Translations under genes and position numbers: made by a program
Shown here: positions 18,736-28,227 of the stretch, piece after piece
Layout of the letters: each line of letters starts with the position of its first letter
Numbering within the stretch: position 1 is the first letter of the stretch
Assembly: GCF_022227765.1 (NCBI RefSeq)
Contig: NZ_JAJMLZ010000001.1
Coordinates: 475,040 to 539,039 of the forward strand
Reading direction: 5' to 3'
DNA length: 64,000 nucleotides
Origin: Ectothiorhodospira shaposhnikovii
GTDB lineage: Bacteria > Pseudomonadota > Gammaproteobacteria > Ectothiorhodospirales > Ectothiorhodospiraceae
Notes under the pieces: model-generated
What the model was told of the DNA's origin: nothing
The model's database searches: none
Seen by the model: the letters and a program-made list of their open reading frames with translations, nothing else

Positions 18736-19035
18736 TCAGGGAAACACCAATTTGAAGGGCTTGACCGTCACCTGGGCATAGACACCGGCCGCCACATAAG
18801 GGTCCGTGTCGGCCCAGGCCTTGGCGGCATCCAGGGAGTCGAACTCGGCCACCACCAGGCTGCCGGTGAATCCGGCTGGACCGGGATCTTCCATGTCCAG
18901 GGCCGGGTGTGGCCCGGCCAGCACCAGCCGCCCCGCGTCCTGCAGGGCCTGCAGGCGTTCCAGGTGGGCGGGACGGGCGCCGCGGCGCTTCTCCAGGCTG
19001 TCTTCCACGTCCTGGCTGATGATGGCGTAGAGCAT
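18736..19035 (-). CDS. YciI-like protein
   Basis: This 99-residue protein matches the YciI family, small ferredoxin-like-fold proteins with a conserved His-Asp pair (here [20 protein letters not shown]). Family function is not established; some domains act in dehalogenation or stress contexts. A GGGAG site precedes the ATG. It lies 49 bases upstream of the PPIase gene on the same strand and could be co-transcribed with it. Confidence 0.85.
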   Translation of the reverse strand: MLYAIISQDVEDSLEKRRGARPAHLERLQALQDAGRLVLAGPHPALDMEDPGPAGFTGSLVVAEFDSLDAAKAWADTDPYVAAGVYAQVTVKPFKLVFP

Positions 19036-19193
19036 CGATGGGACTCCCTGGTTGATGGGTAATGGCGCTTAGGGTAGCGCATGGTGGGGGGTTGGCACAG
19101 GGGCGGCTGTTTCAGAACTTCCAAGATGATTCGGGCACAAGCCCGCAGGTCTGATAAAATCACCCTCCTGATACCGAATAACCGGGAATTGCC

Positions 19194-19820
19194 ATGAGCC
19201 GCGTGATCGAGATCCATCCGGTGGACCCTCAACCCCGCCTGATCCAGCAGGTGGTGGAAGTGGTGCAGGACGGCGGGGTCATCGTCTACCCCACCGATTC
19301 CTGCTACGCCCTGGGCTGCGCCATCGGCAACAAGTCCGGCATGGAGCGCATTCGGCGTATCCGTCAGCTGGATGAGCAGTATCACCTCACCCTGGTCTGC
19401 CGCGACCTGTCCGAGATCGCTACCTATGCCAAGGTGGGAAACACTTCCTACCGTCTGCTCAAGAGCCTCACCCCCGGTCCCTATGCCTTCCTGCTCAAGG
19501 CCACCCACGAGGTGCCCCGACGCCTGCAGCATCCCAAGCGCAAGAGCGTCGGCCTGCGGGTGCCGGATCACCCCATCACCCAGGCCATGCTCAAGTCCCT
19601 GGGACAGCCGCTCATGAGCAGCAGTCTGGAGATGCCCGGCGATGACCTGCCGTTGACCGATATCTACGAGATTCAGGAACGCCTGTCCTCCCAGGTGGAC
19701 CTGATCATCGACGGCGGCCCCTGCGGCCTGGAGCCCACCACCGTGATCGACATGGAAAGCGACGTGCCTCGACTGGTGCGTCGGGGCAAGGGCGAAGTGC
19801 CCCCCGGAGTGGAGGAGTGA
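19194..19820 (+). CDS. yciO: YciO/Sua5/YrdC family protein (threonylcarbamoyl-AMP synthase-like)
   Basis: The 208-residue single-domain protein shows the YrdC fold with the nucleotide-binding YPTDSCYALGC and KSVGLRVPDHPI segments. YrdC/Sua5 make threonylcarbamoyl-AMP for tRNA t6A; the YciO branch is related but its physiological role is less certain. The KRIRQLDEQYHLTLVCRD-type segment and position ahead of an M50 protease and trpS match YciO. It starts a run of plus-strand genes ending with scpB. Confidence 0.85.
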   Translation: MSRVIEIHPVDPQPRLIQQVVEVVQDGGVIVYPTDSCYALGCAIGNKSGMERIRRIRQLDEQYHLTLVCRDLSEIATYAKVGNTSYRLLKSLTPGPYAFLLKATHEVPRRLQHPKRKSVGLRVPDHPITQAMLKSLGQPLMSSSLEMPGDDLPLTDIYEIQERLSSQVDLIIDGGPCGLEPTTVIDMESDVPRLVRRGKGEVPPGVEE

Positions 19821-19848
19821 GGCCGGTTCGGGCGCGGAGGACGGACTG

Positions 19849-20529
19849 ATGGAAGGCATTCTGCAGATCATCGCCATCTGGGCCTTGCCGGTGTTGTTTG
19901 CCATCACCCTGCATGAGGCCTCCCACGGCTGGATGGCCAAGCAACTGGGAGATCCCACGGCCAAGATGCTGGGTCGTCTCACCGCCAACCCCATCAAGCA
20001 TATCGATCCGGTGGGGACCATCGCCGTGCCCATCGGCCTGCTGATCTTCACCGCCCTGACGCCGGCGCCCCCCTTCGTTTTCGGCTGGGCCAAGCCGGTA
20101 CCGGTGAATACCCGGAATCTGCGCAATCCCCAGCGGGACATGGCCATCGTGGCCGCCGCCGGACCCACCGCCAACCTGCTCATGGCCCTGTTCTGGGCGC
20201 TGATGATCAAGATCGGCCTGATGCTGCAGGGGACCTTCGACTGGGCGGCGGTGCCCCTGATTTACATGGGCATGGCGGGAATCACCATCAACATCCTGCT
20301 GATGGTGCTGAACCTGCTGCCCATCCCCCCCCTGGATGGGGGACGGGTGGTGGCCGGTTTCCTGCCCGCCCGGATCGCCGCCCGTTACGAGCGTCTGGAG
20401 CCCTATGGCCTGGTGATCGTTCTGGCTTTGTTGTTCACGGGCATCCTGGGGGCGGTCCTGTTTCCCATTTTCGGGTTCATCGTGGATCTGATCCAGACCC
20501 TGTTTGCACTGCCGTCCTGGCGCATGTAA
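19849..20529 (+). CDS. Site-2-protease-family (M50) membrane metalloprotease
   Basis: The 226-residue protein has five or six predicted membrane helices. The zinc site HEASH is in the first helix (residues 21-25) and the third zinc-ligand motif NLLPIPPLDGG in a later one. This is the compact M50 form without a PDZ domain. The substrate is unknown. It lies 28 bases after yciO and ahead of trpS, a common gammaproteobacterial order. Confidence 0.88.
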   Translation: MEGILQIIAIWALPVLFAITLHEASHGWMAKQLGDPTAKMLGRLTANPIKHIDPVGTIAVPIGLLIFTALTPAPPFVFGWAKPVPVNTRNLRNPQRDMAIVAAAGPTANLLMALFWALMIKIGLMLQGTFDWAAVPLIYMGMAGITINILLMVLNLLPIPPLDGGRVVAGFLPARIAARYERLEPYGLVIVLALLFTGILGAVLFPIFGFIVDLIQTLFALPSWRM

Positions 20530-20580
20530 CCACCTTAAGTCTTCAACCTTCATCCCATCGAGCACACCCAAGGAGTCCAC

Positions 20581-21798
20581 TTGAGTTCCCTGCCTGCACA
20601 AAACCAGCGCGTCCTGTCCGGCATGCGTCCGACGGGCCGACTGCATCTGGGTCATTATCACGGCGTCCTCAAGAACTGGGTCGAATTGCAGCATTCCTAT
20701 GAATGTCTGTTCTTCGTGGCCGACTGGCACGCCCTCACCACCCACTATGAAGATCCCGGCATCCTCGGCGAGAGCGTCTGGGACATGGTGGTGGACTGGT
20801 TGGCGGCGGGCGTGAGCCCGGGTTCGGCGCGTATCTTCATCCAGTCCCGGGTGCCGGAACACGCCGAGCTGCATCTTTTGCTGTCCATGATCACGCCCCT
20901 GGGCTGGCTGGAGCGGGTGCCCACCTACAAGGACCAGCAGGAAAAGCTCAAGGAAAAGGATCTGGCCACCTACGGTTTTTTGGGCTACCCGCTGCTGCAA
21001 AGCGCGGACATCCTCATCTACAAGGCGGGTCTGGTGCCGGTGGGCGAGGACCAGGTGGCCCACCTGGAAATCACCCGCGAGGTGGCACGTCGCTTCAATC
21101 ACCTCTATGGGCGTGAACCCGGCTTCGAGGAAAAGGCCGAGGCGGCCGCCGATAAGATGGGCAAGAAGAACGCCCGCATGTACCGGGATCTTCGCCGCCG
21201 CTACCAGGAACAGGGTGAGGACGAGGCCCTGGACGTGGCCCGCGCCCTGCTGGAAAGCCAGCAGAACATCTCCCTGGGTGACCGGGAGCGTCTGTTCGGC
21301 TATCTGGAAGGCAGCGGCCGCATCATCCTGCCCGAACCCCACCCCATGCTCACCAAGGCCTCCAAGATGCCCGGCCTGGACGGCCAGAAGATGTCCAAGT
21401 CCTACGGCAACACCATCTCCCTGCGGGATGAGCCGGCGGAGGTGGAAAAGAAGATCCGTACCATGCCCACGGACCCGGCCCGGGTGCGCCGCACCGATCC
21501 GGGCAATCCGGACAAATGCCCGGTCTGGTCCCTGCACCAGATCTACACCGGCGAGGATGTCCATCAGTGGGTGCAGGAGGGCTGTCGTAGCGCCGGTATC
21601 GGCTGCGTGGAATGCAAGCAGCCGGTGGTGGATGCGGTGCTCGACGAACTGCGGCCCATGCAGGCCCGTGCCCGGGAATACGAGTCCGATCCGAACCTGG
21701 TCCGGTCCGTGGTGGCGGAAGGCTGCGAGGCCGCCCGCGACATCGCCCGGGATACCCTGGATGAAGTCCGGCGCAGCATGGGGCTGGCCTACCGATGA
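20581..21798 (+). CDS. trpS: Tryptophan--tRNA ligase, long form
   Basis: This class I synthetase charges tRNA-Trp. The 405-residue product has the HIGH-type motif in RLHLGHYHG and KMSKS in DGQKMSKSYGN. It is about 70 residues longer than E. coli TrpS; extra sequence lies between the two motifs (around YRDLRRRYQEQGEDEALDVA) and includes the charged segment before LPEPHPMLTKASKMPG. Translation starts at TTG 20581, preceded by AAGGAG. The stop overlaps the scpA start by four bases. Confidence 0.94.
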   Translation: MSSLPAQNQRVLSGMRPTGRLHLGHYHGVLKNWVELQHSYECLFFVADWHALTTHYEDPGILGESVWDMVVDWLAAGVSPGSARIFIQSRVPEHAELHLLLSMITPLGWLERVPTYKDQQEKLKEKDLATYGFLGYPLLQSADILIYKAGLVPVGEDQVAHLEITREVARRFNHLYGREPGFEEKAEAAADKMGKKNARMYRDLRRRYQEQGEDEALDVARALLESQQNISLGDRERLFGYLEGSGRIILPEPHPMLTKASKMPGLDGQKMSKSYGNTISLRDEPAEVEKKIRTMPTDPARVRRTDPGNPDKCPVWSLHQIYTGEDVHQWVQEGCRSAGIGCVECKQPVVDAVLDELRPMQARAREYESDPNLVRSVVAEGCEAARDIARDTLDEVRRSMGLAYR

Positions 21799-22640
21799 GT
21801 GCCGAACCCGCGGCCCTGTCACCGGCGCCGGACGGTGCCGGGCAGGCCGGGGGGGCGCCGCTGGCCATCGTCCGCGGAGAACCGCTGACCCTGGTGCCCA
21901 GGGATCTCTACATCCCGCCGGATGCCCTGGAGGTCTTTCTGGAGACCTTCGAGGGGCCGCTGGATCTACTCCTGTACCTGATCAAGCGCCAGAACCTGGA
22001 TATTCTGGACATCCCCATTGCCGAGATCACCCGTCAGTACATGGGGTATATCGAGCTGATGCAGGAGATGCGTCTGGAACTGGCCGCGGAGTATCTGGTG
22101 ATGGCGGCCATGCTGGCGGAGATCAAGTCCCGCATGCTGCTGCCCCGGTCCGCGGCGGTGGAGGACGAGGACGATCCCCGGGCCGAACTGGTGCGGCGGC
22201 TGCAGGAATATGAACAGTTCAGGCAGGCGGCACAGGACCTGGACGACTTGCCCAGGCTGGAGCGGGATATCTTCCCGGCCACCCTGGAGCCGCCGCCGCT
22301 CACGGGCGAGCGACCACTGCCGGAGGTGGGGCTGGATGAGTTGTTGCTGGCCCTGCGGGAGGTGCTGCAGCGGGCGGATATGTTTACCCATCATCAGATC
22401 CGGCGGGAGCCCCTGTCGGTGCGCGAGCGCATGTCCCGGGTGCTGGAGGCCCTGGGGCAAGGGCCGGTGCCGTTTGCGGCCCTGTTCACCCTGGAGGAAG
22501 GCCGGCGGGGGGTGGTGGTCACCTTCCTGGCGGTGCTGGAACTGCTCAAGGCCCATCTGGTGGAGCTGGCGCAGGCGGAACTGTTTGCCCCCATCTACCT
22601 GAGCGCGGCAAGACGCGCCGATGTTGCCCATGACACCTGA
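21795..22640 (+). CDS. scpA: Segregation and condensation protein A
   Basis: ScpA is the kleisin subunit of the SMC-ScpAB condensin. It bridges SMC heads during chromosome segregation. The 281-residue protein has the conserved FEGPLDLLLYLIKRQNLDILDIPIAEIT segment, the MAAMLAEIKSRMLLP helix and a C-terminal winged helix (VTFLAVLELLKAHLVELAQ). The start overlaps trpS (ATGA) and the end overlaps scpB by 20 bases. An SMC gene is not in the window. Confidence 0.94.
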   Translation: MSAEPAALSPAPDGAGQAGGAPLAIVRGEPLTLVPRDLYIPPDALEVFLETFEGPLDLLLYLIKRQNLDILDIPIAEITRQYMGYIELMQEMRLELAAEYLVMAAMLAEIKSRMLLPRSAAVEDEDDPRAELVRRLQEYEQFRQAAQDLDDLPRLERDIFPATLEPPPLTGERPLPEVGLDELLLALREVLQRADMFTHHQIRREPLSVRERMSRVLEALGQGPVPFAALFTLEEGRRGVVVTFLAVLELLKAHLVELAQAELFAPIYLSAARRADVAHDT

Positions 22641-23202
22641 ACTGCTCTGTCGCATTCTGGAAGGCGCCCTTCTGGCCGCTGATCGCCCCCTCTCCCTGGA
22701 ACAGATGGAACGGCTGTTCGAGGACGCCGAGCGGCCTTCCCGGGCCGAACTGCGCAAGGCCCTGGATGCCCTGGCCCAGGCCTGTGACGACCGGGGCTAC
22801 GAGTTGCGTCAGGTGGGCAGCGGCTACCGTTTCCAGGTGCGCGAGGCCCTCTCGCCCTGGATTTCCCGCCTGTGGGAGGAACGGCCGCCGCGGTATTCCC
22901 GCGCCCTGCTGGAGACCCTGGCCCTGATTGCCTACCGACAACCCATCACCCGGGCGGAGATCGAGGCGGTGCGTGGGGTGACCGTGAGTACCCAGATCAT
23001 CAAGACCCTGACGGAGCGGGAGTGGGTGCGGGTGGTGGGACACAAGGAGGTACCGGGGCGTCCGGCCCTGTACGGGACCACGCCCCGGTTCCTGGACTAT
23101 TTCAATCTGTCGTCCCTGGATGATCTGCCCAGCCTGATGGAGTTGAAGGATCTGGGTATGGATCCCGACCCGGCGCGGTCCCGGGCGGAAACGAACCGGT
23201 AA
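22621..23202 (+). CDS. scpB: Segregation and condensation protein B
   Basis: ScpB dimerises and binds ScpA in the SMC complex. The 193-residue protein carries two winged-helix domains. Its hallmark is LLETLALIAYRQPITRAEIEAVRGV, followed by GRPALYGTTPRFLDYFNLSSLDDLP. It overlaps scpA by 20 bases; an in-frame ATG three codons later (22630) would reduce the overlap to 11. It is followed by a convergent moaB. Confidence 0.94.
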   Translation: MLPMTPELLCRILEGALLAADRPLSLEQMERLFEDAERPSRAELRKALDALAQACDDRGYELRQVGSGYRFQVREALSPWISRLWEERPPRYSRALLETLALIAYRQPITRAEIEAVRGVTVSTQIIKTLTEREWVRVVGHKEVPGRPALYGTTPRFLDYFNLSSLDDLPSLMELKDLGMDPDPARSRAETNR

Positions 23203-23211
23203 TCAGCGGGA

Positions 23212-23733
23212 CTATTGCTCCTTGAGTCGGGGCATCAGCATCACCAGATTGCAGGGCCGGGTCCGGTGGTCAAGCTGGGACTGGATCAGCCGGGTCCAGG
23301 CGGTGCGGCAGGCACCGGAAGAGCCGGGCAGGCAGAACACATAGGTACCGTTGGCCACCCCCGCCAGCGCCCGGGACTGCAGGGCGGAGGTGCCGATTTC
23401 CTCGTGGGAGAGCATCCGGAACAGCTCGCCGAACCCCTCGATTTCCTTGTCCAGCAGGGGTGCCACCGCCTCCGGTGTCCCGTCCCGACCGGTGATGCCG
23501 GTGCCGCCGGTGGTGAGAACCACCTGAATCTCCGGGTCGGCAATCCAGGCCGAGACCACGGCCCTGATCTGGTAGATGTCGTCCGCCACCCGTTGCCGGT
23601 CGGCCGCCCGATGCCCCGCCTGGGTCAGCCCGTCCACCAGTGCCTGCCCGGAGGTATCCTCCGCCAGGGTGCGTGAATCGGAGACCGTCAGTACGGCGAT
23701 GTCCAGTGGGATGAAGTGGCGGGTGTCGCTCAT
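23212..23733 (-). CDS. moaB: Molybdenum cofactor biosynthesis protein B
   Basis: MoaB/MogA proteins adenylylate molybdopterin before molybdate insertion. The 173-residue product has the family motifs LTVSDSRT, the nucleotide-binding [11 protein letters not shown] and [12 protein letters not shown]. It is MoaB-like rather than MogA-like in length and in the [18 protein letters not shown] segment. It is a single gene between the convergent scpB and the divergent rluB. Nitrogenase itself uses a different cofactor. Confidence 0.9.
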   Translation of the reverse strand: MSDTRHFIPLDIAVLTVSDSRTLAEDTSGQALVDGLTQAGHRAADRQRVADDIYQIRAVVSAWIADPEIQVVLTTGGTGITGRDGTPEAVAPLLDKEIEGFGELFRMLSHEEIGTSALQSRALAGVANGTYVFCLPGSSGACRTAWTRLIQSQLDHRTRPCNLVMLMPRLKEQ

Positions 23734-23806
23734 GGGGAATCGTCCTGTGGCGGAAAGGGGGGGCGGATCAGTACACTACCGGTTTGACAGCGATGGATAA
23801 CACATC

Positions 23807-24598
23807 ATGACCGAACGTCTCCACAAATTGCTGGCCCAGGCGGGTCTGGGTTCACGTCGAGAGGTGGAGCGCTGGATCGCCCAGGGCCTGGTGACCGTCA
23901 ACGGCAAGGTGGCCCAGCTGGGTGATCAGGCCGGCCCGGAAGACCAGATCGCCGTGCGCGGCCGCCCCGTCTCCGTGGAGGTCCCCGCGCCGCGTGTGGT
24001 GGTCTATCACAAGCCGGAAGGGGAAGTGACCACCCGCTCCGACCCCGAAGGTCGCCCCACCGTATTCGAACATCTGCCCCGGCTACGCCAGGGCCGCTGG
24101 GTGAGCATCGGCCGGCTGGACCTCAACACCTCCGGATTGCTGCTGTTCACCACCGACGGCGAGCTGGCCAATCGGCTCATGCATCCTTCCACCGAGGTGG
24201 AGCGGGAATACGCCGTGCGGGTGCTGGGCGCGGTGGAACCGGCGGTGATCCAGCGGTTGCTGGCCGGCGTGGAACTGGAGGACGGCCCGGCCCGTTTTGA
24301 CGATATCCGGGAGGCCGGGGGTACCGGTGCAAACCACTGGTACCACGTGACCCTCAAGGAAGGCCGCAACCGTGAGGTGCGGCGCCTGTGGGAGTCCCAA
24401 GGCATTACCGTCAGTCGCCTGATCCGGGTACGCTACGGCTGCATTCAGCTGGGGACCGGGCTACGCCTGGGCCGCTGGCGGGAGCTGGAGTCCCAGGAGA
24501 TGAAGGCCCTGTATCAGCAGGCGGGCCTGTCCTGGAAGGCGCCCCGCAAGTCCCGCATCATCCGTCCTCCCAAGACCCGTCGAGCCCCTGGGCGGTGA
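23807..24598 (+). CDS. rluB: 23S rRNA pseudouridine-2605 synthase
   Basis: RluB isomerises U2605 of 23S rRNA. The 263-residue protein has an N-terminal S4 RNA-binding domain ([31 protein letters not shown]) and the catalytic Asp in [27 protein letters not shown]. The C-terminal tail is basic ([20 protein letters not shown]), as usual for RluB. Its stop overlaps the start of the following glycosylase gene (GTGA). Confidence 0.93.
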   Translation: MTERLHKLLAQAGLGSRREVERWIAQGLVTVNGKVAQLGDQAGPEDQIAVRGRPVSVEVPAPRVVVYHKPEGEVTTRSDPEGRPTVFEHLPRLRQGRWVSIGRLDLNTSGLLLFTTDGELANRLMHPSTEVEREYAVRVLGAVEPAVIQRLLAGVELEDGPARFDDIREAGGTGANHWYHVTLKEGRNREVRRLWESQGITVSRLIRVRYGCIQLGTGLRLGRWRELESQEMKALYQQAGLSWKAPRKSRIIRPPKTRRAPGR

Positions 24599-25260
24599 AT
24601 CCGGAGCGTCTTCATCCGGTCCTGGAACGGCTATCGACCCATTACGGGCCGATGCACTGGTGGCCGGGTGAGACGCCTTTCGAGGTGATGGTGGGGGCGA
24701 TCCTCACCCAGAATACCGCCTGGACCAACGTGGAGCGGGCCATCGCCAACCTCAAGGCGGCCGAAGTGCTGGACGCGGAGAGCCTGGCGGCCCTGCCTCG
24801 CAATGATCTTGCCGGTCTGATCCGGCCTTCCGGATATTTCAACGTCAAGGCGGGACGGCTTCAGGCCTTCTGCCGTTGGTATCTGGAGCAGGGCGGGGAG
24901 ACCGCCCTGAGGGGCTGGTCCACCGAGGCCCTGCGCCGGGGATTGCTGTCGGTGAAGGGGGTGGGGCCGGAGACGGCGGACGACATCCTGCTGTATGCCT
25001 TCGAGCGGCCGGTGTTCGTGGTGGATGCCTATACCCGACGTCTGTTTGCCCGCCTGGAACTGGCCGGGGGAGATGAGCCCTATGACGTGCTCAGGACCGG
25101 GGTCGAGGCGGTACTGGGGGCGGATGTCCCGGTCCTGAACGAGTTCCATGCCCTGATCGTCGCCCACGGCAAGACCTTCTGCCGCCCCCGGCCACGCTGC
25201 GAAGGCTGTCCCTTGCGGGCGATGTGTCAGGCCAGCTTGAGGTTCTGCCCGGTGGTCTGA
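24595..25260 (+). CDS. HhH-GPD DNA glycosylase, MagIII-like (3-methyladenine) rather than true endonuclease III
   Basis: The 221-residue protein is a helix-hairpin-helix base-excision glycosylase. The hairpin reads [12 protein letters not shown] (residues 121-132), with Glu126 where endonuclease III has its lyase Lys. The catalytic Asp144 (FVVDAYTRR) is kept. This pattern is that of the MagIII monofunctional 3-methyladenine glycosylases. Four cysteines (196, 202, 205, 211) form a C-x5-C-x2-C-x5-C set that may hold a 4Fe-4S cluster. The start is a GTG overlapping the rluB stop. The end overlaps the convergent yciK by 34 bases. Confidence 0.82.
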   Translation: MNPERLHPVLERLSTHYGPMHWWPGETPFEVMVGAILTQNTAWTNVERAIANLKAAEVLDAESLAALPRNDLAGLIRPSGYFNVKAGRLQAFCRWYLEQGGETALRGWSTEALRRGLLSVKGVGPETADDILLYAFERPVFVVDAYTRRLFARLELAGGDEPYDVLRTGVEAVLGADVPVLNEFHALIVAHGKTFCRPRPRCEGCPLRAMCQASLRFCPVV

Positions 25261-25976
25261 CCGGCATCCGGCCCCAGCAGATACAGATACGGCCCGATGA
25301 CCTCTTCAGGGGTGGCCAGCGTGGCAGGGTCCTCGCCCGGATACTGCTCCGCCCGCAACCGGCTGCGGATCGGGCCGGTGTCCACACCGTTGACCCGCAT
25401 CTTGCGATCTCCCTGATACTCCTTGGACAGGATGTCCATCAGTCCCTTCAGGCCTGCCTTGGCCACCCCGAATCCCCCCCAGTAGGCCTTCTGGCAGTCA
25501 TGGGTGGAGAACACCACGGACGGGTCGGGGGACTGCTCCAGCAGCGGCAGCACCGCGTGGGTGAGCAGGAAGGGGGCGTGCAGGTTCACTGTCATGACCC
25601 TGGCCCACAGTTCCAGGTCATAGTGCTTGAGCGGCGTCAGATACCCCACGAAGGCGGCATTGTGGACCAGACCGTCCAGGCGGCCGAATTCGTTGCCCAC
25701 GTTCTCCGCCAGATCCTGGTAATCCTTGGCGGTGGCGCCTTCCAGGTTCATGGGGTAGATGGCCGGCTGGGGACCGCCGGCGGCTTCGATCTCGTCGTAG
25801 ACCTTTTCCAGTGACTTGATCACCTTGTCCAGCAGGATCACGGTGGCGCCGTGGGTGGCACAGGCCAGGGACAGGGCGCGACCGATGCCACCCGTGGCAC
25901 CGGTCACCAGGATGACCCGATCCTTGAGCAGGTCCGGGGCCGGAGCATAGGTGAGCAGTTGTTGCGGGATCATCAT
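25227..25976 (-). CDS. yciK: YciK-like short-chain dehydrogenase with Tyr-to-Phe at the catalytic position
   Basis: The 249-residue protein has the Rossmann motif TGATGGIG (residues 25-32), NAA at 106-108 and Ser157. Where the family has catalytic Y-x3-K, the sequence reads F169-G-V-A-K173 (AYWGGFGVAK). The usual proton-donating Tyr is therefore replaced by Phe, although a Tyr sits four residues earlier. Overall similarity fits YciK oxidoreductases of unknown substrate. It lies between a DNA glycosylase and hpnE. Confidence 0.85.
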   Translation of the reverse strand: MMIPQQLLTYAPAPDLLKDRVILVTGATGGIGRALSLACATHGATVILLDKVIKSLEKVYDEIEAAGGPQPAIYPMNLEGATAKDYQDLAENVGNEFGRLDGLVHNAAFVGYLTPLKHYDLELWARVMTVNLHAPFLLTHAVLPLLEQSPDPSVVFSTHDCQKAYWGGFGVAKAGLKGLMDILSKEYQGDRKMRVNGVDTGPIRSRLRAEQYPGEDPATLATPEEVIGPYLYLLGPDAGQTTGQNLKLA

Positions 25977-25985
25977 TTTGCGCGG

Positions 25986-27314
25986 CTATTCCGTGGTTGG
26001 ATCGTTCGAATGAAGCAGTGATTCGGCGCATTCTAGCCCACTGATGACCGCCCCTTCGAGGGTGGCCGGCAGGCCGTTGTCCGTGTAGTCCCCCGCCAGC
26101 CACAGGCCGGCCTCGGCGGTACGGTTGCCCGGACGCAGTTGGTCGCAGTCCACCGCCGCCTTGAAGGTGGCCTGCTTTTCCCGGATCACCCAGTGCTGCA
26201 GGGGAGCGGGCCAGGCAGGGAAGAGCATGTGCAACTCCGCCTGGATCTGGGTTGCCAGGGCCTGGTTGTCCAGGTCCATGTGCGGGCCGGAGGCCGAGAT
26301 GACCACCGCCATGACGCCGGGCTGGCCGGTGAAGCGCCGATCAAAGACCCATTGCCCGGTGGTGCCCAGCATGCCGTGGAACGGCGTGCTCAGGCGGGTC
26401 TCCTCCGGATAGCGCAGGTAGACGGTGCAGATGGGTTCGCAGGGCAGGGCGGCAAGGTTGGCGGCGGTTTTCGCCAGGGTGGGAAAATCGGCCAGCAGCC
26501 GGGCAGTGATGTCATGGGGGGTGGCCAGGATCACCTGACGGGCGAGGCATGTTTCTCCTTCCCGTAGCCGCAGCCTGAAGCCGTCGCCATCGCGACCCAC
26601 GGCCCGGACCCGGGCACCGGTGATCACCGACCCTCCCAGGGACTCTATGTGGCGACGGGCCGGCTCCGGCAGGGCCTCGCCCAGGCTGACCTTCGGAATC
26701 AGCAGGTCCGCATGGCTGCGATGGCCGGAGAATGCGCCCTTGAGCACGGCGGTGAACAGCCGGGCCGAGGCCTCGGCGGGATGGGTGTTAAGGGTGGCCA
26801 GGCACAGGGGGATCCAGAGTTGCCGGATCAGGGTGTCGGGTTGCCGGTGCTCATGCAGCAGTCGGGACACCGGCATGTCTTCCGGGCCATTCCAGCGCAT
26901 CAGCCGCGCCAGGCCGGGCAGGGCCTGCAGGCGGTCCTTGCCGGGCATGCCGCGGGCCGTGAGCAGTCCGGCCAGCAGATGGAACGGGGCCGGCAGGAAC
27001 AGGCTGGAGATGGACAGTTCCGGTACGCCCGATTCCCGCATGTTCAGATCCAGGGCCATGCGCAGGAAGATGCGGGACTCCTGCAGACCCATGGTCTCGA
27101 TCATCCGCAGGACATGGGTATAGGCGCCCAGCAGCAGATGCTGGCCGTTATCCAGGGGGAGACCGTCCAGGTCCACCTGCCGTGCCCGGCCGCCCAGGGT
27201 CGGGGCGGCCTCCAGTACCGTGACCTGTCTGCCGGCCTGGGCCAGTCGTACCGCCGCGCTCAGTCCGGCCCAGCCGGCACCCACGATGCAGATGTCGGTG
27301 TCAGGGTGGGTCAT
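25986..27314 (-). CDS. hpnE: Hydroxysqualene dehydroxylase / squalene-associated FAD-dependent desaturase HpnE
   Basis: HpnE reduces hydroxysqualene to squalene, the last step of the HpnC-D-E route to hopanoids. The 442-residue flavoprotein has the FAD-binding CIVGAGWAGLSAAVRLAQAG near the N-terminus, LGGRARQVDLDGLPLDNGQHLLLGAY, and the closing GLWLAGDYTDNGLPATLEGA. The ATG at 27314 overlaps the hpnD stop by one base (TAATG), so the two are coupled. Confidence 0.92.
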   Translation of the reverse strand: MTHPDTDICIVGAGWAGLSAAVRLAQAGRQVTVLEAAPTLGGRARQVDLDGLPLDNGQHLLLGAYTHVLRMIETMGLQESRIFLRMALDLNMRESGVPELSISSLFLPAPFHLLAGLLTARGMPGKDRLQALPGLARLMRWNGPEDMPVSRLLHEHRQPDTLIRQLWIPLCLATLNTHPAEASARLFTAVLKGAFSGHRSHADLLIPKVSLGEALPEPARRHIESLGGSVITGARVRAVGRDGDGFRLRLREGETCLARQVILATPHDITARLLADFPTLAKTAANLAALPCEPICTVYLRYPEETRLSTPFHGMLGTTGQWVFDRRFTGQPGVMAVVISASGPHMDLDNQALATQIQAELHMLFPAWPAPLQHWVIREKQATFKAAVDCDQLRPGNRTAEAGLWLAGDYTDNGLPATLEGAVISGLECAESLLHSNDPTTE

Positions 27315-28174
27315 TATCGCGCGGCCTTCCGGTGACGGCGTTTTTCCTGGCGGGCGACCCGCCACGCGATCCAGAATTTTCTCAGGGGGGTGAGCCGGAC
27401 CCGCTGTTCCAGCACCCGGTAGCCGTCGGCGGCGATCTCGTCCAGCAGGGTGCGATAGATGGCCGCCATGATGATGCCCGGGCGCTGGGCGTAGCGATCG
27501 GATTCCGGCAGATGCTCGAAGGCCCGGCGGTAGTATTCCCGGGCACGATCCGCCTGGAAGGCGAACAGGGCCTGGAGGTGTTCCGAGGTCTGGGGTCTTT
27601 GCAGGTCCACCGGCTGCACGTCGAACCGCTTGAGTTCATCCAGGGGGATGTAGATGCGGCCCCGCCGGGCGTCTTCGAGGACGTCACGCAGGATGTTGGT
27701 GAGCTGGAAGGCCATACCCAGGTCGTGGGCATAGCGGGCGGTCTGTCGGTCTTCATAGCCGAAGATTTCCGCCGACATCAGGCCCACCACGGAAGCCACC
27801 CGATAGCAGTAGAGGGAGAGTTCCGTGAAGGAGGGATAGGCATCATAGTCCAGGTCCATCTGCATGCCGTCGATGATTTCCCGGAAATGCTCCTCCGGCA
27901 GGTTGAAGCGTTCCAGCAGGGGTTGCAGGGCCTGGCAGACCGGGTGGGTGGCACGGCCCTGGAAGGTACGGGTCACTTCTTCCCGCCACCAGTCCAGCTT
28001 GGCACGGGCCACGGCCGGGTCATGGCATTCGTCCACCACGTCATCCACCTCCCGGCAGAAGGCGTAGAGGGCCGTGATGGCCCGGCGCCGTTCCGGAGGC
28101 AGGAACAGGAAGCTGTAATAAAAGCTGGAGCCGCTGCCGGCGGCCTTTTCCTGACAGTACTGGTCGGGGGTCAT
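27314..28174 (-). CDS. hpnD: Presqualene diphosphate synthase HpnD
   Basis: HpnD condenses two farnesyl diphosphates to presqualene diphosphate. The 286-residue prenyl-transferase fold shows both Asp-rich motifs: REVDDVVDECHD and NILRDVLEDARRGRIYIP. The first acts in diphosphate release through magnesium. It is the middle gene of hpnC-D-E on the minus strand. The C-terminal tail is strongly basic (ARQEKRRHRKAAR). Confidence 0.93.
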   Translation of the reverse strand: MTPDQYCQEKAAGSGSSFYYSFLFLPPERRRAITALYAFCREVDDVVDECHDPAVARAKLDWWREEVTRTFQGRATHPVCQALQPLLERFNLPEEHFREIIDGMQMDLDYDAYPSFTELSLYCYRVASVVGLMSAEIFGYEDRQTARYAHDLGMAFQLTNILRDVLEDARRGRIYIPLDELKRFDVQPVDLQRPQTSEHLQALFAFQADRAREYYRRAFEHLPESDRYAQRPGIIMAAIYRTLLDEIAADGYRVLEQRVRLTPLRKFWIAWRVARQEKRRHRKAAR

Positions 28175-28227
28175 GGGGCCTTGGTTCTGGTTGTCGCCAG
28201 GGCCTTAAACTACCACAGGTCGGTGTG

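Noticed and set aside
19705..21822. 705-residue minus-strand frame
   Set aside because: His/Gly/Gln-rich shadow antisense to trpS and the M50 protease gene.
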